DNA of 5,543 nucleotides from Gammaproteobacteria bacterium (GTDB taxonomy: Bacteria; Pseudomonadota; Gammaproteobacteria; Eutrophobiales; Eutrophobiaceae): assembly GCA_015661095.1 (NCBI GenBank), contig JACVQI010000217.1, positions 1 through 5,543 of the forward strand, given 5' to 3'. Positions 1 to 5,543 of the stretch are shown piece after piece. The position numbers and the translations under genes are program-made. The notes beneath the pieces were generated by a model. It was given only the letters and a program-made list of their open reading frames with translations, was not told the origin of the DNA and did no database searches. The stretch's first letter is position 1. Each line of letters starts with the position of its first letter.

Positions 1-1
1 T

Positions 2-127
2 CGGATTATCCCGGTCGATATTTATGTGCCGGGTTGCCCACCGACGCCTGAGGCGCTGATGTACGGCGTCATCCAGTTGCAGAAAAAAATAAAACGGACC
101 GGTAAGAATATCATTACCCGAAAATAA
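2..127 (+). CDS. nuoB: NADH-quinone oxidoreductase subunit B, C-terminal end (partial)
   Basis: This is the last 41 codons of nuoB; the gene starts outside the window. The frame reads RIIPVDIYVPGCPPTPEAL and ends in a basic tail, followed by two consecutive TAA stops (125-130). The segment VDxYVPGCPPxPEAL is the family's conserved C-terminal motif. Its cysteine (codon 35-37) is, from knowledge of the family, one of the four ligands of the [4Fe-4S] cluster N2, the last electron carrier before ubiquinone. The other ligands, including the tandem cysteine pair, lie upstream and cannot be checked. NuoB sits in the peripheral arm next to NuoD and NuoC, and the next gene is nuoC 20 nt downstream, as expected for the operon. 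Identification is firm despite the short length. Confidence 0.95.
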   Translation, partial: RIIPVDIYVPGCPPTPEALMYGVIQLQKKIKRTGKNIITRK

Positions 128-147
128 TAAGGTTTAAGATTCAATTC

Positions 148-831
148 ATGGCAAATTCATTGGAGGCTTTCCATACCCGGTTGCGTGAATTTTTTGGAGA
201 TAAAATACTCGCCTCCCGTATCGCAACTGGACAGGTAACCATCGAAATTCTGCCGGATCAGTTGTCAGCCGTGTGCAAGTCTTTGCGCGATGAAGAGCAG
301 TTTGCCTTTGCGCAGTTGAGCGATGTCTGCGGTGTGGATTACTTGAGTTATGGCAAGGCCGATTGGGAGACCCAGGATACCACCAGCACCGGCTTCAGCC
401 GGGGCGTCAGCGGCGGTGTTTACAATGAGGAGATCCGCGGGTTTCCGGCCAGATTCGCCGTGGTCTATCACCTGTTGTCCATCAAACATAACCGGCGCCT
501 GCGGGTACGCTGCTTTGTCCCCGGCGATCCACCCAAGGTCAATTCAGTGGTCGATATCTGGGCCTCGGCCAACTGGTTTGAACGAGAGACCTTCGACCTG
601 TTCGGTATTCTCTTTGATGGTCATCCTGACTTGCGCCGGATACTGACCGACTATGGTTTTATCGGCCATCCGTTTCGCAAGGATTTCCCGCTGGAGGGCA
701 ACGTCGAAGTCATTTATGACGCGGAGAAAAAACGCGTGGTGTATCAGCCGGTAAGTATAGAAAACCGCGTCCTGGTGCCCAAGGTGATCCGGCACGATCA
801 CAGGTATGAAAAAGTTGAAAGTAAAAAGTAA
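148..831 (+). CDS. nuoC: NADH-quinone oxidoreductase subunit C (30 kDa subunit)
   Basis: NuoC is a peripheral-arm subunit of complex I without a cofactor; it packs against NuoD and NuoB near the quinone site on the cytoplasmic side. The protein is 227 aa. The family signature is plain: EREtFDLFGILFDGHPDLRR from residue 145, then ILTDYGFIGHPFRKDFP to residue 181. Residues about 69-100 form an insert between DYLSYG and RFAVVYHLLS containing GFSRGV. Shorter NuoC proteins lack it, and I recall similar inserts in gammaproteobacterial homologues. The ATG at 148 is the first good start after the nuoB stops. The only Shine-Dalgarno-like bases (AAGG, 129-132) lie rather far upstream, so initiation may depend on nuoB translation. 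The last six residues (KVESKK) and the TAA stop are encoded within an A-rich heptamer iteration, so the natural C-terminus has probably been replaced or extended by repeat sequence. Confidence 0.97.
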   Translation: MANSLEAFHTRLREFFGDKILASRIATGQVTIEILPDQLSAVCKSLRDEEQFAFAQLSDVCGVDYLSYGKADWETQDTTSTGFSRGVSGGVYNEEIRGFPARFAVVYHLLSIKHNRRLRVRCFVPGDPPKVNSVVDIWASANWFERETFDLFGILFDGHPDLRRILTDYGFIGHPFRKDFPLEGNVEVIYDAEKKRVVYQPVSIENRVLVPKVIRHDHRYEKVESKK

Positions 832-860
832 AAAGTTTAAAGAAAAAAGAATAAAGATAA
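812..860 (+). repeat. Seven-fold degenerate heptamer iteration at the nuoC/nuoD junction
   Basis: Forty-nine bases divide exactly into seven 7-nt units, each beginning AAG followed by four bases that are nearly all A or T (for example AAGTTGA, AAGTAAA twice, AAGTTTA, AAGATAA). The block begins inside the last codons of nuoC, contains its stop (829-831) and ends immediately before the nuoD ATG at 861. There is no inverted partner arm, unlike the two longer spacer repeats downstream. It supplies an A-rich, unstructured leader to nuoD and contains no good Shine-Dalgarno sequence. Seven is not a multiple of three, so the periodicity is not codon driven. The repeat division is seen directly; any effect on translation is inference. 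Confidence 0.75.
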
Positions 861-1814
861 ATGCCTGAAATCAGGAACATGACGATTAATTTCGGACCGC
901 AGCACCCGTCGGCGCACGGCGTGTTACGGCTGGTGCTGGAGCTGGACGGGGAGGTTGTGCAAAGAGCTGATCCGCATATCGGACTGTTGCACCGGGGCAC
1001 GGAGAAACTGGCCGAAAGCAAGCCTTATAATCAGAGCATCGGCTACATGGATCGTCTCGACTATATCTCCATGATGTGTAATGAACATGCCTATGTCCTG
1101 GCGATCGAGAAGCTGCTCGGCATTACCCCGCCGATACGGGCCCAATATATCCGGGTCATGTACGATGAGATGACCCGGATCCTGAATCATGTATTTTGGC
1201 TGGCCGCGCACGCTGCGGACATTGGCGCCATGACCATACTTTTATATTGCATGCGTGACCGGGAAAATATCCTGGACTGTTATGAAGCGGTGTCCGGAAC
1301 GCGCATGCACGCCACCTATTACCGGCCTGGCGGTGTGTACCGCGATCTGCCTGAAACCATGCCGCAATATAAACCCTCGGAGTGGCACAGTCAGAAGGAT
1401 GTCGAGGTGATGAACAGCGATCGGCAAGGCAGCCTGCTGGATTTTATCGAGGCCTTTACGGCAAGTTTCCCCGGAAACCTGGACGATTATGAAACATTAT
1501 TGACAGAAAACCGGATCTGGAAACAACGGACGGTCGATATCGGCGTGGTAACGGCGGAACGGGCCCTGCAACTGGGCTTTACCGGTCCGATGTTGCGGGG
1601 CTCCGGCGTGGAATGGGACCTGCGCAAGAAACAGCCTTACGAAGTGTATGACCGCCTGGATTTCGACATCGTCGTGGGCGTGAACGGCGATTGTTACGAC
1701 CGCTATCTCGTTCATATGGAAGAAATGCGGCAATCTATCCGGATTATCCGGCAATGCGTGGACTGGTTACGGGCCAATCCTGGTCCAACGATGCTGGGTT
1801 GCGGACAGAGATGA
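861..1814 (+). CDS. nuoD: NuoD N-terminal fragment (317 aa) as the sequence stands
   Basis: This is the open frame actually readable for the first part of nuoD. It contains the quinone-site elements known for the 49 kDa family: the GPQHPxxHG loop with its two histidines (residues 15 and 19) and YMDRLDY, whose last tyrosine (residue 68) corresponds to the quinone-headgroup tyrosine of the family. It keeps family sequence to about residue 311, then reads six foreign residues (LGCGQR) to a TGA at 1812-1814. The start at 861 directly follows the A-rich heptamer block; MPEIRNMTINFGPQHP is a normal short NuoD N-terminus. As it stands the product lacks about 100 C-terminal residues of the family and would not be expected to assemble alone. 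Confidence 0.6.
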   Translation: MPEIRNMTINFGPQHPSAHGVLRLVLELDGEVVQRADPHIGLLHRGTEKLAESKPYNQSIGYMDRLDYISMMCNEHAYVLAIEKLLGITPPIRAQYIRVMYDEMTRILNHVFWLAAHAADIGAMTILLYCMRDRENILDCYEAVSGTRMHATYYRPGGVYRDLPETMPQYKPSEWHSQKDVEVMNSDRQGSLLDFIEAFTASFPGNLDDYETLLTENRIWKQRTVDIGVVTAERALQLGFTGPMLRGSGVEWDLRKKQPYEVYDRLDFDIVVGVNGDCYDRYLVHMEEMRQSIRIIRQCVDWLRANPGPTMLGCGQR

Positions 1815-2092
1815 AGGGCGATATGGAGTCGCTGATCCATCACTTCAAGCTGTTTACGGAAGGCTATTGCGTTCCTGCCGGCGAGGTGTATTCGGCCATC
1901 GAACATCCCAAGGGCGAATTCGGCGTCTATATGGTTTCGGACGGCGCCAACAAACCTTATCGGGTCAAGGTGCGTTCCTCGGCCTTCACCCACCTGTCCG
2001 GCATCAATGATCTGGTGCGGGGACATATGCTGGCGGATGTGGTTGCGGTGATTGGCACGCTCGATATCGTCTTCGGCGAAGTCGACAGGTAA
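1811..2092 (+). CDS. nuoD: NuoD C-terminal fragment (93 aa), possible coupled restart
   Basis: The frame carrying the C-terminal quarter of NuoD has an ATG at 1811 that overlaps the stop of the upstream fragment as ATGA, the commonest arrangement for translational coupling. From there it encodes MKGDMESLIHHFKLFTEGY, VPAGEVYSAIEHPKGEFGVY, VSDGANKPYRVKVRSSAF and the terminal DIVFGEVDR, all strongly conserved in the family. A weak GGA (1803-1805) lies just upstream. An earlier in-frame ATG at 1691 exists, but what it encodes before about 1802 is an out-of-frame reading of the N-terminal fragment, so that start is unlikely. The conserved methionine also occurs at this spot in intact relatives (EMK), so the ATGA may be a chance result of the deletion. 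Whether a separate C-terminal peptide is made is unknown. Confidence 0.4.
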   Translation: MKGDMESLIHHFKLFTEGYCVPAGEVYSAIEHPKGEFGVYMVSDGANKPYRVKVRSSAFTHLSGINDLVRGHMLADVVAVIGTLDIVFGEVDR

Positions 2093-2100
2093 TAATATGA

Positions 2101-2231
2101 AACACAGAGAACACAGAGAATTTAAGGTTATTAGACTGAAGGCTGAAGGATGTTAGGTGAAGACTGAATACCCCCAACCTAATCCCCTTTAGCCTAAACA
2201 CCTTCAGCCTTTTGTCCCGTGCCTCTGTGTT
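2101..2231 (+). repeat. Intergenic inverted-repeat element A with heptamer-built arms (nuoD/nuoE spacer)
   Basis: The element starts 8 nt after the nuoD stop and ends 13 nt before the nuoE ATG. Outer ends are a perfect inverted pair, AACACAGAG (2101-2109, directly repeated at 2110-2118) and CTCTGTGTT (2223-2231). Inside are two 35-nt arms, 2133-2167 and 2176-2210, separated by 8 nt. Each arm divides into five 7-nt units related to AGGCTGA on the left strand and its complement on the right. The arms pair best out by one unit: 2139-2157 with 2193-2211 matches 16 of 19 without gaps, including 11 consecutive pairs. No transposase and no obvious target-site duplication is present. It shares its outer ends and downstream tail with the element in the nuoF/nuoG spacer. 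The structure is seen directly; membership of a dispersed family is inference. Confidence 0.8.
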
Positions 2232-2244
2232 TAACTAAATAATT

Positions 2245-2739
2245 ATGAATGATATAACGATACAATTAAGTCAGCATGCGCGAGCGGAGATAGAGCACTG
2301 GCTGAAAAAATATCCGCCCAACCGGAAGCGATCGGCTGTCCTGGCAGCCTTGCGGGAAGTGCAACATGAGAACCAGGGCTATCTCACGACTGAGTTGATG
2401 GATGCCGTTGCGGATTATCTGGGAATGCCGAAGATCGCCGTGTACGAAGTCGCCTCATTCTATTCCATGCTGGAAACCAAACCGGTCGGCCGGCACAGCA
2501 TTTCGATTTGCACCAATATATCCTGCATGCTGCGCGGCGCCGACGACATCGTCAGCCACCTGGAGCGCAAGCTCGGTATCAAAACCGGCGAATCCACCAG
2601 TGATGGCAAGTTTTATCTGAAGCAGGAAGAGGAATGTCTGGCGGCCTGTTGCGGTGGTCCCATGTTGATGGTCGACCATGTCTACCATGAAAATCTGACC
2701 AATGCCAGGGTTGATGAAATACTGGATAAGCTGGACTGA
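2245..2739 (+). CDS. nuoE: NADH-quinone oxidoreductase subunit E (24 kDa subunit)
   Basis: NuoE is a thioredoxin-fold [2Fe-2S] protein of the NADH-dehydrogenase module, bound to NuoF; its cluster N1a lies off the main electron path. The 164-aa length is usual. The N-terminal helical region (HARAEIEHWLKKYPPNRKRS, then AALREVQHENQGYL) and YEVASFYSML are typical. The four cluster ligands are C89 and C94 (CTNISC) and C131 and C135 (CLAAC); a fifth cysteine, C136, follows directly. No Shine-Dalgarno sequence precedes the ATG; the leader is the A/T-rich tail of the upstream repeat element. The TGA stop overlaps the nuoF ATG by one base (TGATG), implying coupled translation and matched stoichiometry of the NuoE-NuoF pair. 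Confidence 0.97.
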   Translation: MNDITIQLSQHARAEIEHWLKKYPPNRKRSAVLAALREVQHENQGYLTTELMDAVADYLGMPKIAVYEVASFYSMLETKPVGRHSISICTNISCMLRGADDIVSHLERKLGIKTGESTSDGKFYLKQEEECLAACCGGPMLMVDHVYHENLTNARVDEILDKLD

Positions 2740-4046
2740 TGGCTGCTATAAAACTCGATCAGGTGTGTTACGCCACGCGTCAATTCGACCAGCCGTGGAC
2801 GCTGGCCAATTATTACAAGGTTGGCGGTTATGAGGCCTGGAAAAAACTGCTGAAGGACAAGACTCCGCCCAGGGATGTGATCGAAGAGGTGAAAAAATCC
2901 GGTTTGCGCGGTCGCGGCGGCGCCGGCTTCCCGATGGGCCTGAAATGGAGCTTCATGGCTGCGCCCAGCGACAAGCAGAAATACATCGTCTGCAATTCCG
3001 ATGAAAGCGAACCCGGCACCTGCAAGGACCGCGATATCCTGCGCTTCAACCCGCATGCCCTGGTCGAAGGGCTGGCAATTGCCTGTTATGCGACCGGCGC
3101 CACGGTTGCTTATAACTATATGCGCGGTGAGTTCATGGATGAGCCCTTCAAGCGGTTTGAGCAGGCCTTGCAGGAAGCCTATCAGCAGGGCTTTCTGGGT
3201 AAGAATATATCAGGCTCGGGTGTGAACGCGGATATCTACTGCTCCCTGGGCGCCGGCGCCTATATCTGCGGCGAGGAAACCGCCTTGCTGGAATCGCTGG
3301 AAGGCAAAAAGGGTCTGCCGCGTTTCAAACCGCCGTTCCCGGCGAACTATGGTCTCTACGGCATGCCGACCACGATCAATAATACCGAATCCTTTGCTTC
3401 TGTTCCCAGCATCATCCACAACGGTGGCCAGTGGTTCGCCGATCTGGGCGTGCCGAACTCCGGCGGCACCAAGTGTTTTTCCGTCAGCGGCCACGTCAAC
3501 AAACCGGGTAATTTCGAAATACCGATGGGTATGCCATTCAAGGACCTGCTGGCGCTGGCTGGCGGTGTGCGCGATGGGCATGTGCTGAAGGCCGTGATAC
3601 CGGGTGGCTCCTCGGTCCCGGTGGTGCCGGGCGACATCATGCTGCAGGCCAATATGGATTACGATTCCATCCGCAAGACCGGATCCTATCTGGGTTCGGG
3701 CGCGGTAGTGGTCATGGACGAAACCACCTGCATGGTGCGCATGCTGCAACGCATCGCCCGGTTCTATTATTCGGAATCCTGCGGCCAGTGCACTCCTTGT
3801 CGGGAAGGTACCGGCTGGCTGTACCGGATGTTGACCCGGATCATTGACGGCCAGGGCATGAAAGAAGACCTTGACCGGCTGTTGGATGTCGCCAACAAGA
3901 TTGAAGGCCGCACTATCTGCGCCCTGGGTGATGCGGCTGCCTGGCCGGTGCAGGGCATGTTGAAACATTACCGGCATGAATTTGAATATATGATCGAAAA
4001 CGGCGGTAGAAGCATCGTTGCTGTTAATCCGGGTAAAGCAGCATGA
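2739..4046 (+). CDS. nuoF: NADH-quinone oxidoreductase subunit F (51 kDa, NADH- and FMN-binding)
   Basis: NuoF oxidises NADH, passes two electrons to FMN and then singly to its [4Fe-4S] cluster N3, the entry to the complex I electron chain. The 435-aa length is normal. In order: the glycine-rich nucleotide and flavin-binding loop GLRGRGGAGFPMGLKW (residues 55-70), CNSDESEPGTCKDRD (85-99), the first family signature GAGAYICGEETALLES (171-186), and the second signature ESCGQCTPCREG (346-357). The cluster ligands are C348, C351, C354 and C394, the last in RTICALGDAA with the expected 39-residue gap. All catalytic motifs are intact. The start overlaps the nuoE stop, so it is likely translated by coupling. 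The stop at 4044-4046 lies 9 nt before the second spacer element. Confidence 0.98.
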   Translation: MAAIKLDQVCYATRQFDQPWTLANYYKVGGYEAWKKLLKDKTPPRDVIEEVKKSGLRGRGGAGFPMGLKWSFMAAPSDKQKYIVCNSDESEPGTCKDRDILRFNPHALVEGLAIACYATGATVAYNYMRGEFMDEPFKRFEQALQEAYQQGFLGKNISGSGVNADIYCSLGAGAYICGEETALLESLEGKKGLPRFKPPFPANYGLYGMPTTINNTESFASVPSIIHNGGQWFADLGVPNSGGTKCFSVSGHVNKPGNFEIPMGMPFKDLLALAGGVRDGHVLKAVIPGGSSVPVVPGDIMLQANMDYDSIRKTGSYLGSGAVVVMDETTCMVRMLQRIARFYYSESCGQCTPCREGTGWLYRMLTRIIDGQGMKEDLDRLLDVANKIEGRTICALGDAAAWPVQGMLKHYRHEFEYMIENGGRSIVAVNPGKAA

Positions 4047-4055
4047 AAAAAATAT

Positions 4056-4193
4056 AACACAGAGGCACAGAGGACACGGAGAAGAGCGTAATTCGTAATT
4101 GGTGATTCGTGAATAGCTATATGATTATGTATTGCATCAAACGAATTACGGATCACGAATTACCAATCACCAATGAAACTGTTTCTCTGTGTT
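4056..4193 (+). repeat. Intergenic inverted-repeat element B with heptamer-built arms (nuoF/nuoG spacer)
   Basis: Outer ends are AACACAGAG (4056-4064) and CTCTGTGTT (4185-4193), identical to those of the nuoD/nuoE element. The left end continues as iterated ACAGAGG-type words to about 4081. The core has a left arm of three clear 7-nt units (4090-4110, of the form AATTCGT, AATTGGT, GATTCGT) with a fourth degenerate unit just before. The right arm has exactly five units (4141-4175, complements of the same words). Best pairing is 4098-4110 with 4162-4174, 12 of 13. The arms are separated by a 30-nt A/T-rich centre that shows no period. The downstream tail, TTTAATTAA after CTCTGTG, nearly matches that of element A. 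No coding potential, transposase or target duplication is seen. Confidence 0.8.
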
Positions 4194-4208
4194 TAATTAA
4201 TATAATGT

Positions 4209-5543
4209 ATGACTGATAACGTGATTAAAATCGAGGTGGATGGCAAGGAACTGGCGGCGCGGCCCGGTCAGATGCTGATCGAGGTTACCGACGCCAATGA
4301 TATCTATATCCCCCGGTTTTGTTATCACAAAAAACTGTCAGTGGCGGCCAATTGCCGGATGTGCCTGGTCGAGGTGGAAAAGGCGCCAAAACCCTTGCCA
4401 GCCTGCGCCACACCCGTGACCAATGGTATGAAAGTCCGCACCCGGAGTCCGCTGGCACTGGCGGCGCAAAAATCCGTTATGGAGTTTCTGCTGATTAACC
4501 ATCCCCTGGATTGTCCGATCTGCGATCAGGGCGGTGAGTGTGAGCTGCAGGATTTGGCGATGGGTTACGGCAGCGACGTTTCCCGCTACCAGGAAAACAA
4601 GCGCGTGGTCAAGGACAAGAACATCGGACCGCTGGTGCAAACCGACATGACCCGCTGTATCCATTGCACCCGTTGTGTCCGCTTCGGCGATGAAGTGGCC
4701 GGTTTGCGCGAGCTGGGCGGTACCGGCCGTGGCGAACATTTGCAGATCGGCACCTATATCGAAACAAGCATGACCTCCGAGATGTCGGGTAACATCATCG
4801 ACCTGTGTCCGGTCGGGGCGTTGACCTCGAAACCCTTCCGCTACTCGGCGCGCACCTGGGAAATGCGCCAGCATAACGGTATTGCCCCGCATGATGCGGT
4901 TGGCTCGAACATCCATTTCCATACCAAGGGCAATATCGTCAAGCGCGTGGTTCCGGCGGAAAATGAAGCCATCAATGAAGTCTGGTTGTCCGACCGGGAC
5001 CGCTTCAGTTATGAGGGTTTGTACAGTGATGACCGTCTGCTGAACCCCATGATCAAACAGGATGGCGTCTGGCGGGAAGTTGACTGGCTGGCGGCATTCG
5101 AACATGTGAAGCGCAGCCTGGATCGGGTAATCGCGGCCAGTGGCGCGCACAGCCTGGGCGCCCTGGCCTCGGCCAACGCCACCTCGGAAGAACTCTATCT
5201 GTTGCAGAAATTCATGCGGGCGCTGGGTTCGAATAATATCGATCACCGCATCCATCAGTGTGATTTCAGTGATGACGCCGAGGCACCGGTCTTCCCCTGG
5301 TTGGGACTGCCGATCCAGGAACTCGAGCAACTGGATGCGGCGCTGATCATCGGCGGTAACCCGCGGAAGGATCAGCCGATTATCAATCACCGCTTGCGCA
5401 AGGCGGCCACCAGGGGTGCAGCCGTCATGGTGGTCAATCCGGTGGATTTCGATTCGAATTTCAATCTCGCGGCCAGGGCCATCGTCACCCCCGCTGATAT
5501 GACCCGAGCCCTGGCCGGTATCATCAAGGCCCTGCTTGAGGCA
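4209..5543 (+). CDS. nuoG: NADH-quinone oxidoreductase subunit G (75 kDa subunit), N-terminal 445 residues (partial)
   Basis: NuoG carries most of the Fe-S wire of the peripheral arm. The frame is open from ATG 4209 to the window edge, about half of a usual 780-800 aa protein. The N-terminal ferredoxin domain holds C38, C49, C52 and C66 (N1b; signature PRFCYHKKLSVAANCRMC). Next come H98, C102, C105 and C111 (the His-Cys3 cluster N5), then C150, C153, C156 and C200 (N4; RCIHCTRC and DLCPVGAL). Where some bacterial NuoG have a CxxCxxxC motif for cluster N7, this one reads APHDAVGSN and has no cysteine, as in mitochondrial-type enzymes. From about residue 225 the molybdopterin-oxidoreductase-like fold follows, without sign of a cofactor. 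An ATG at 4205 is in another frame, and MTDNVIKIEVDG is a normal N-terminus. No Shine-Dalgarno sequence is visible upstream. Confidence 0.96.
   Translation, partial: MTDNVIKIEVDGKELAARPGQMLIEVTDANDIYIPRFCYHKKLSVAANCRMCLVEVEKAPKPLPACATPVTNGMKVRTRSPLALAAQKSVMEFLLINHPLDCPICDQGGECELQDLAMGYGSDVSRYQENKRVVKDKNIGPLVQTDMTRCIHCTRCVRFGDEVAGLRELGGTGRGEHLQIGTYIETSMTSEMSGNIIDLCPVGALTSKPFRYSARTWEMRQHNGIAPHDAVGSNIHFHTKGNIVKRVVPAENEAINEVWLSDRDRFSYEGLYSDDRLLNPMIKQDGVWREVDWLAAFEHVKRSLDRVIAASGAHSLGALASANATSEELYLLQKFMRALGSNNIDHRIHQCDFSDDAEAPVFPWLGLPIQELEQLDAALIIGGNPRKDQPIINHRLRKAATRGAAVMVVNPVDFDSNFNLAARAIVTPADMTRALAGIIKALLEA

Larger units (their letters stand above)
861..2092 (+). pseudogene. nuoD: NADH-quinone oxidoreductase subunit D (49 kDa subunit), interrupted by an internal deletion and frameshift
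   Basis: NuoD forms the quinone-binding pocket of complex I together with NuoB. Both parts of the family are present in order but in different frames. Codons 1-311 (to about 1793) are canonical, from GPQHPSAHG (residues 12-20) and the signature LHRGTEKLAESK (43-54) to CVDWLRANPGP. Canonical sequence resumes in the +2 frame at about 1802 with RTEMKGDMESLIHHFKL and ends with the classic FGEVDR and TAA. Homologues carry about 13 residues (39 nt) between the NPG and the arginine, including a K-V-x-P-P stretch; here there are only 17 nt. Adding the missing 22 nt gives 1254 nt, that is 417 codons plus stop, a usual NuoD length. The lesion is therefore best read as a 22-nt deletion, real or an assembly error, and not as a programmed frameshift. 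All other conserved stretches look intact, so decay, if real, is recent. Confidence 0.85.

Noticed and set aside
1691..1810. ATG at 1691 as the start of the second nuoD frame
   Set aside because: The codons before about 1802 overlap the conserved N-terminal reading in another frame and do not resemble NuoD.
1788..1814. Programmed ribosomal frameshift in nuoD
   Set aside because: There is no slippery heptamer or downstream pseudoknot at the junction, and about seven conserved residues are missing in addition to the frame change, so slippage alone would not restore the protein.
2139..2213. Intrinsic terminator between nuoD and nuoE (11-bp stem followed by TTTT)
   Set aside because: The loop is over 50 nt, the T tract is only four bases and the element sits inside an operon whose downstream genes need readthrough; at most a weak attenuator.
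3210..3977. Antisense open frame of 255 codons on the - strand
   Set aside because: It is opposite the conserved C-terminal half of nuoF and shows no recognisable domain.
2101..4193. The two spacer elements as CRISPR or insertion sequences
   Set aside because: There are no equal-length unique spacers between identical repeats, no transposase frame and no clear target-site duplication.
4201..4206. TATAAT as a promoter -10 box before nuoG
   Set aside because: No convincing -35 box lies 16-18 nt upstream, transcription would begin inside the nuoG start, and the region is A/T rich enough for a chance match.
4338..5390. Long antisense open frame (350 codons) on the - strand
   Set aside because: It lies wholly opposite nuoG, whose + strand frame shows all cluster ligands; the antisense product has no recognisable domain and reflects codon bias.

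Overview
The window is a stretch of a proteobacterial nuo operon, encoding respiratory complex I (NADH:ubiquinone oxidoreductase). All genes are on the + strand, in canonical order: the 3' end of nuoB, nuoC, nuoD, nuoE, nuoF and the 5' part of nuoG. nuoC and nuoD are separate genes rather than the fused nuoCD of enterics. NuoG has lost the ligands of the extra cluster N7, as in the mitochondrial-type enzyme. NuoC carries a roughly 25-30 residue insert containing GFSRGV, which I recall from gammaproteobacterial NuoC such as that of Xanthomonadales. I infer Pseudomonadota, most likely Gammaproteobacteria; genus cannot be read from this.

Layout: nuoB tail (1-127), nuoC (148-831), nuoD (861-2092, broken), a 152-nt spacer, nuoE (2245-2739), nuoF (2739-4046, overlapping nuoE by one base), a 162-nt spacer, and nuoG from 4209 to the window edge. 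No gene-free stretch reaches 300 bases. The encoded subunits form the peripheral arm. NuoF takes electrons from NADH through FMN. They then pass along the Fe-S clusters of NuoF and NuoG, with NuoE holding the side cluster N1a, to cluster N2 in NuoB. NuoC and NuoD form the quinone-side module.

Two things are out of the ordinary. First, nuoD carries an internal lesion near 1788-1804. About 22 nt that should encode a conserved loop are missing and the frame shifts. Adding 22 nt would restore exactly 417 codons, a usual NuoD length. The resulting stop overlaps an in-frame ATG (ATGA) that opens the C-terminal part.

Second, three of the gene junctions are filled by degenerate iterations of seven-base words. 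At nuoC/nuoD, seven A-rich heptamers (812-860) run through the nuoC stop up to the nuoD ATG. At nuoD/nuoE and nuoF/nuoG the heptamers form two inverted arms. Both of these elements (131 and 138 bp) share the same outer inverted ends (AACACAGAG/CTCTGTGTT) and the same downstream tail but have unrelated heptamer words in the core. They look like members of a dispersed intergenic repeat family and are the best candidate here for something poorly described.
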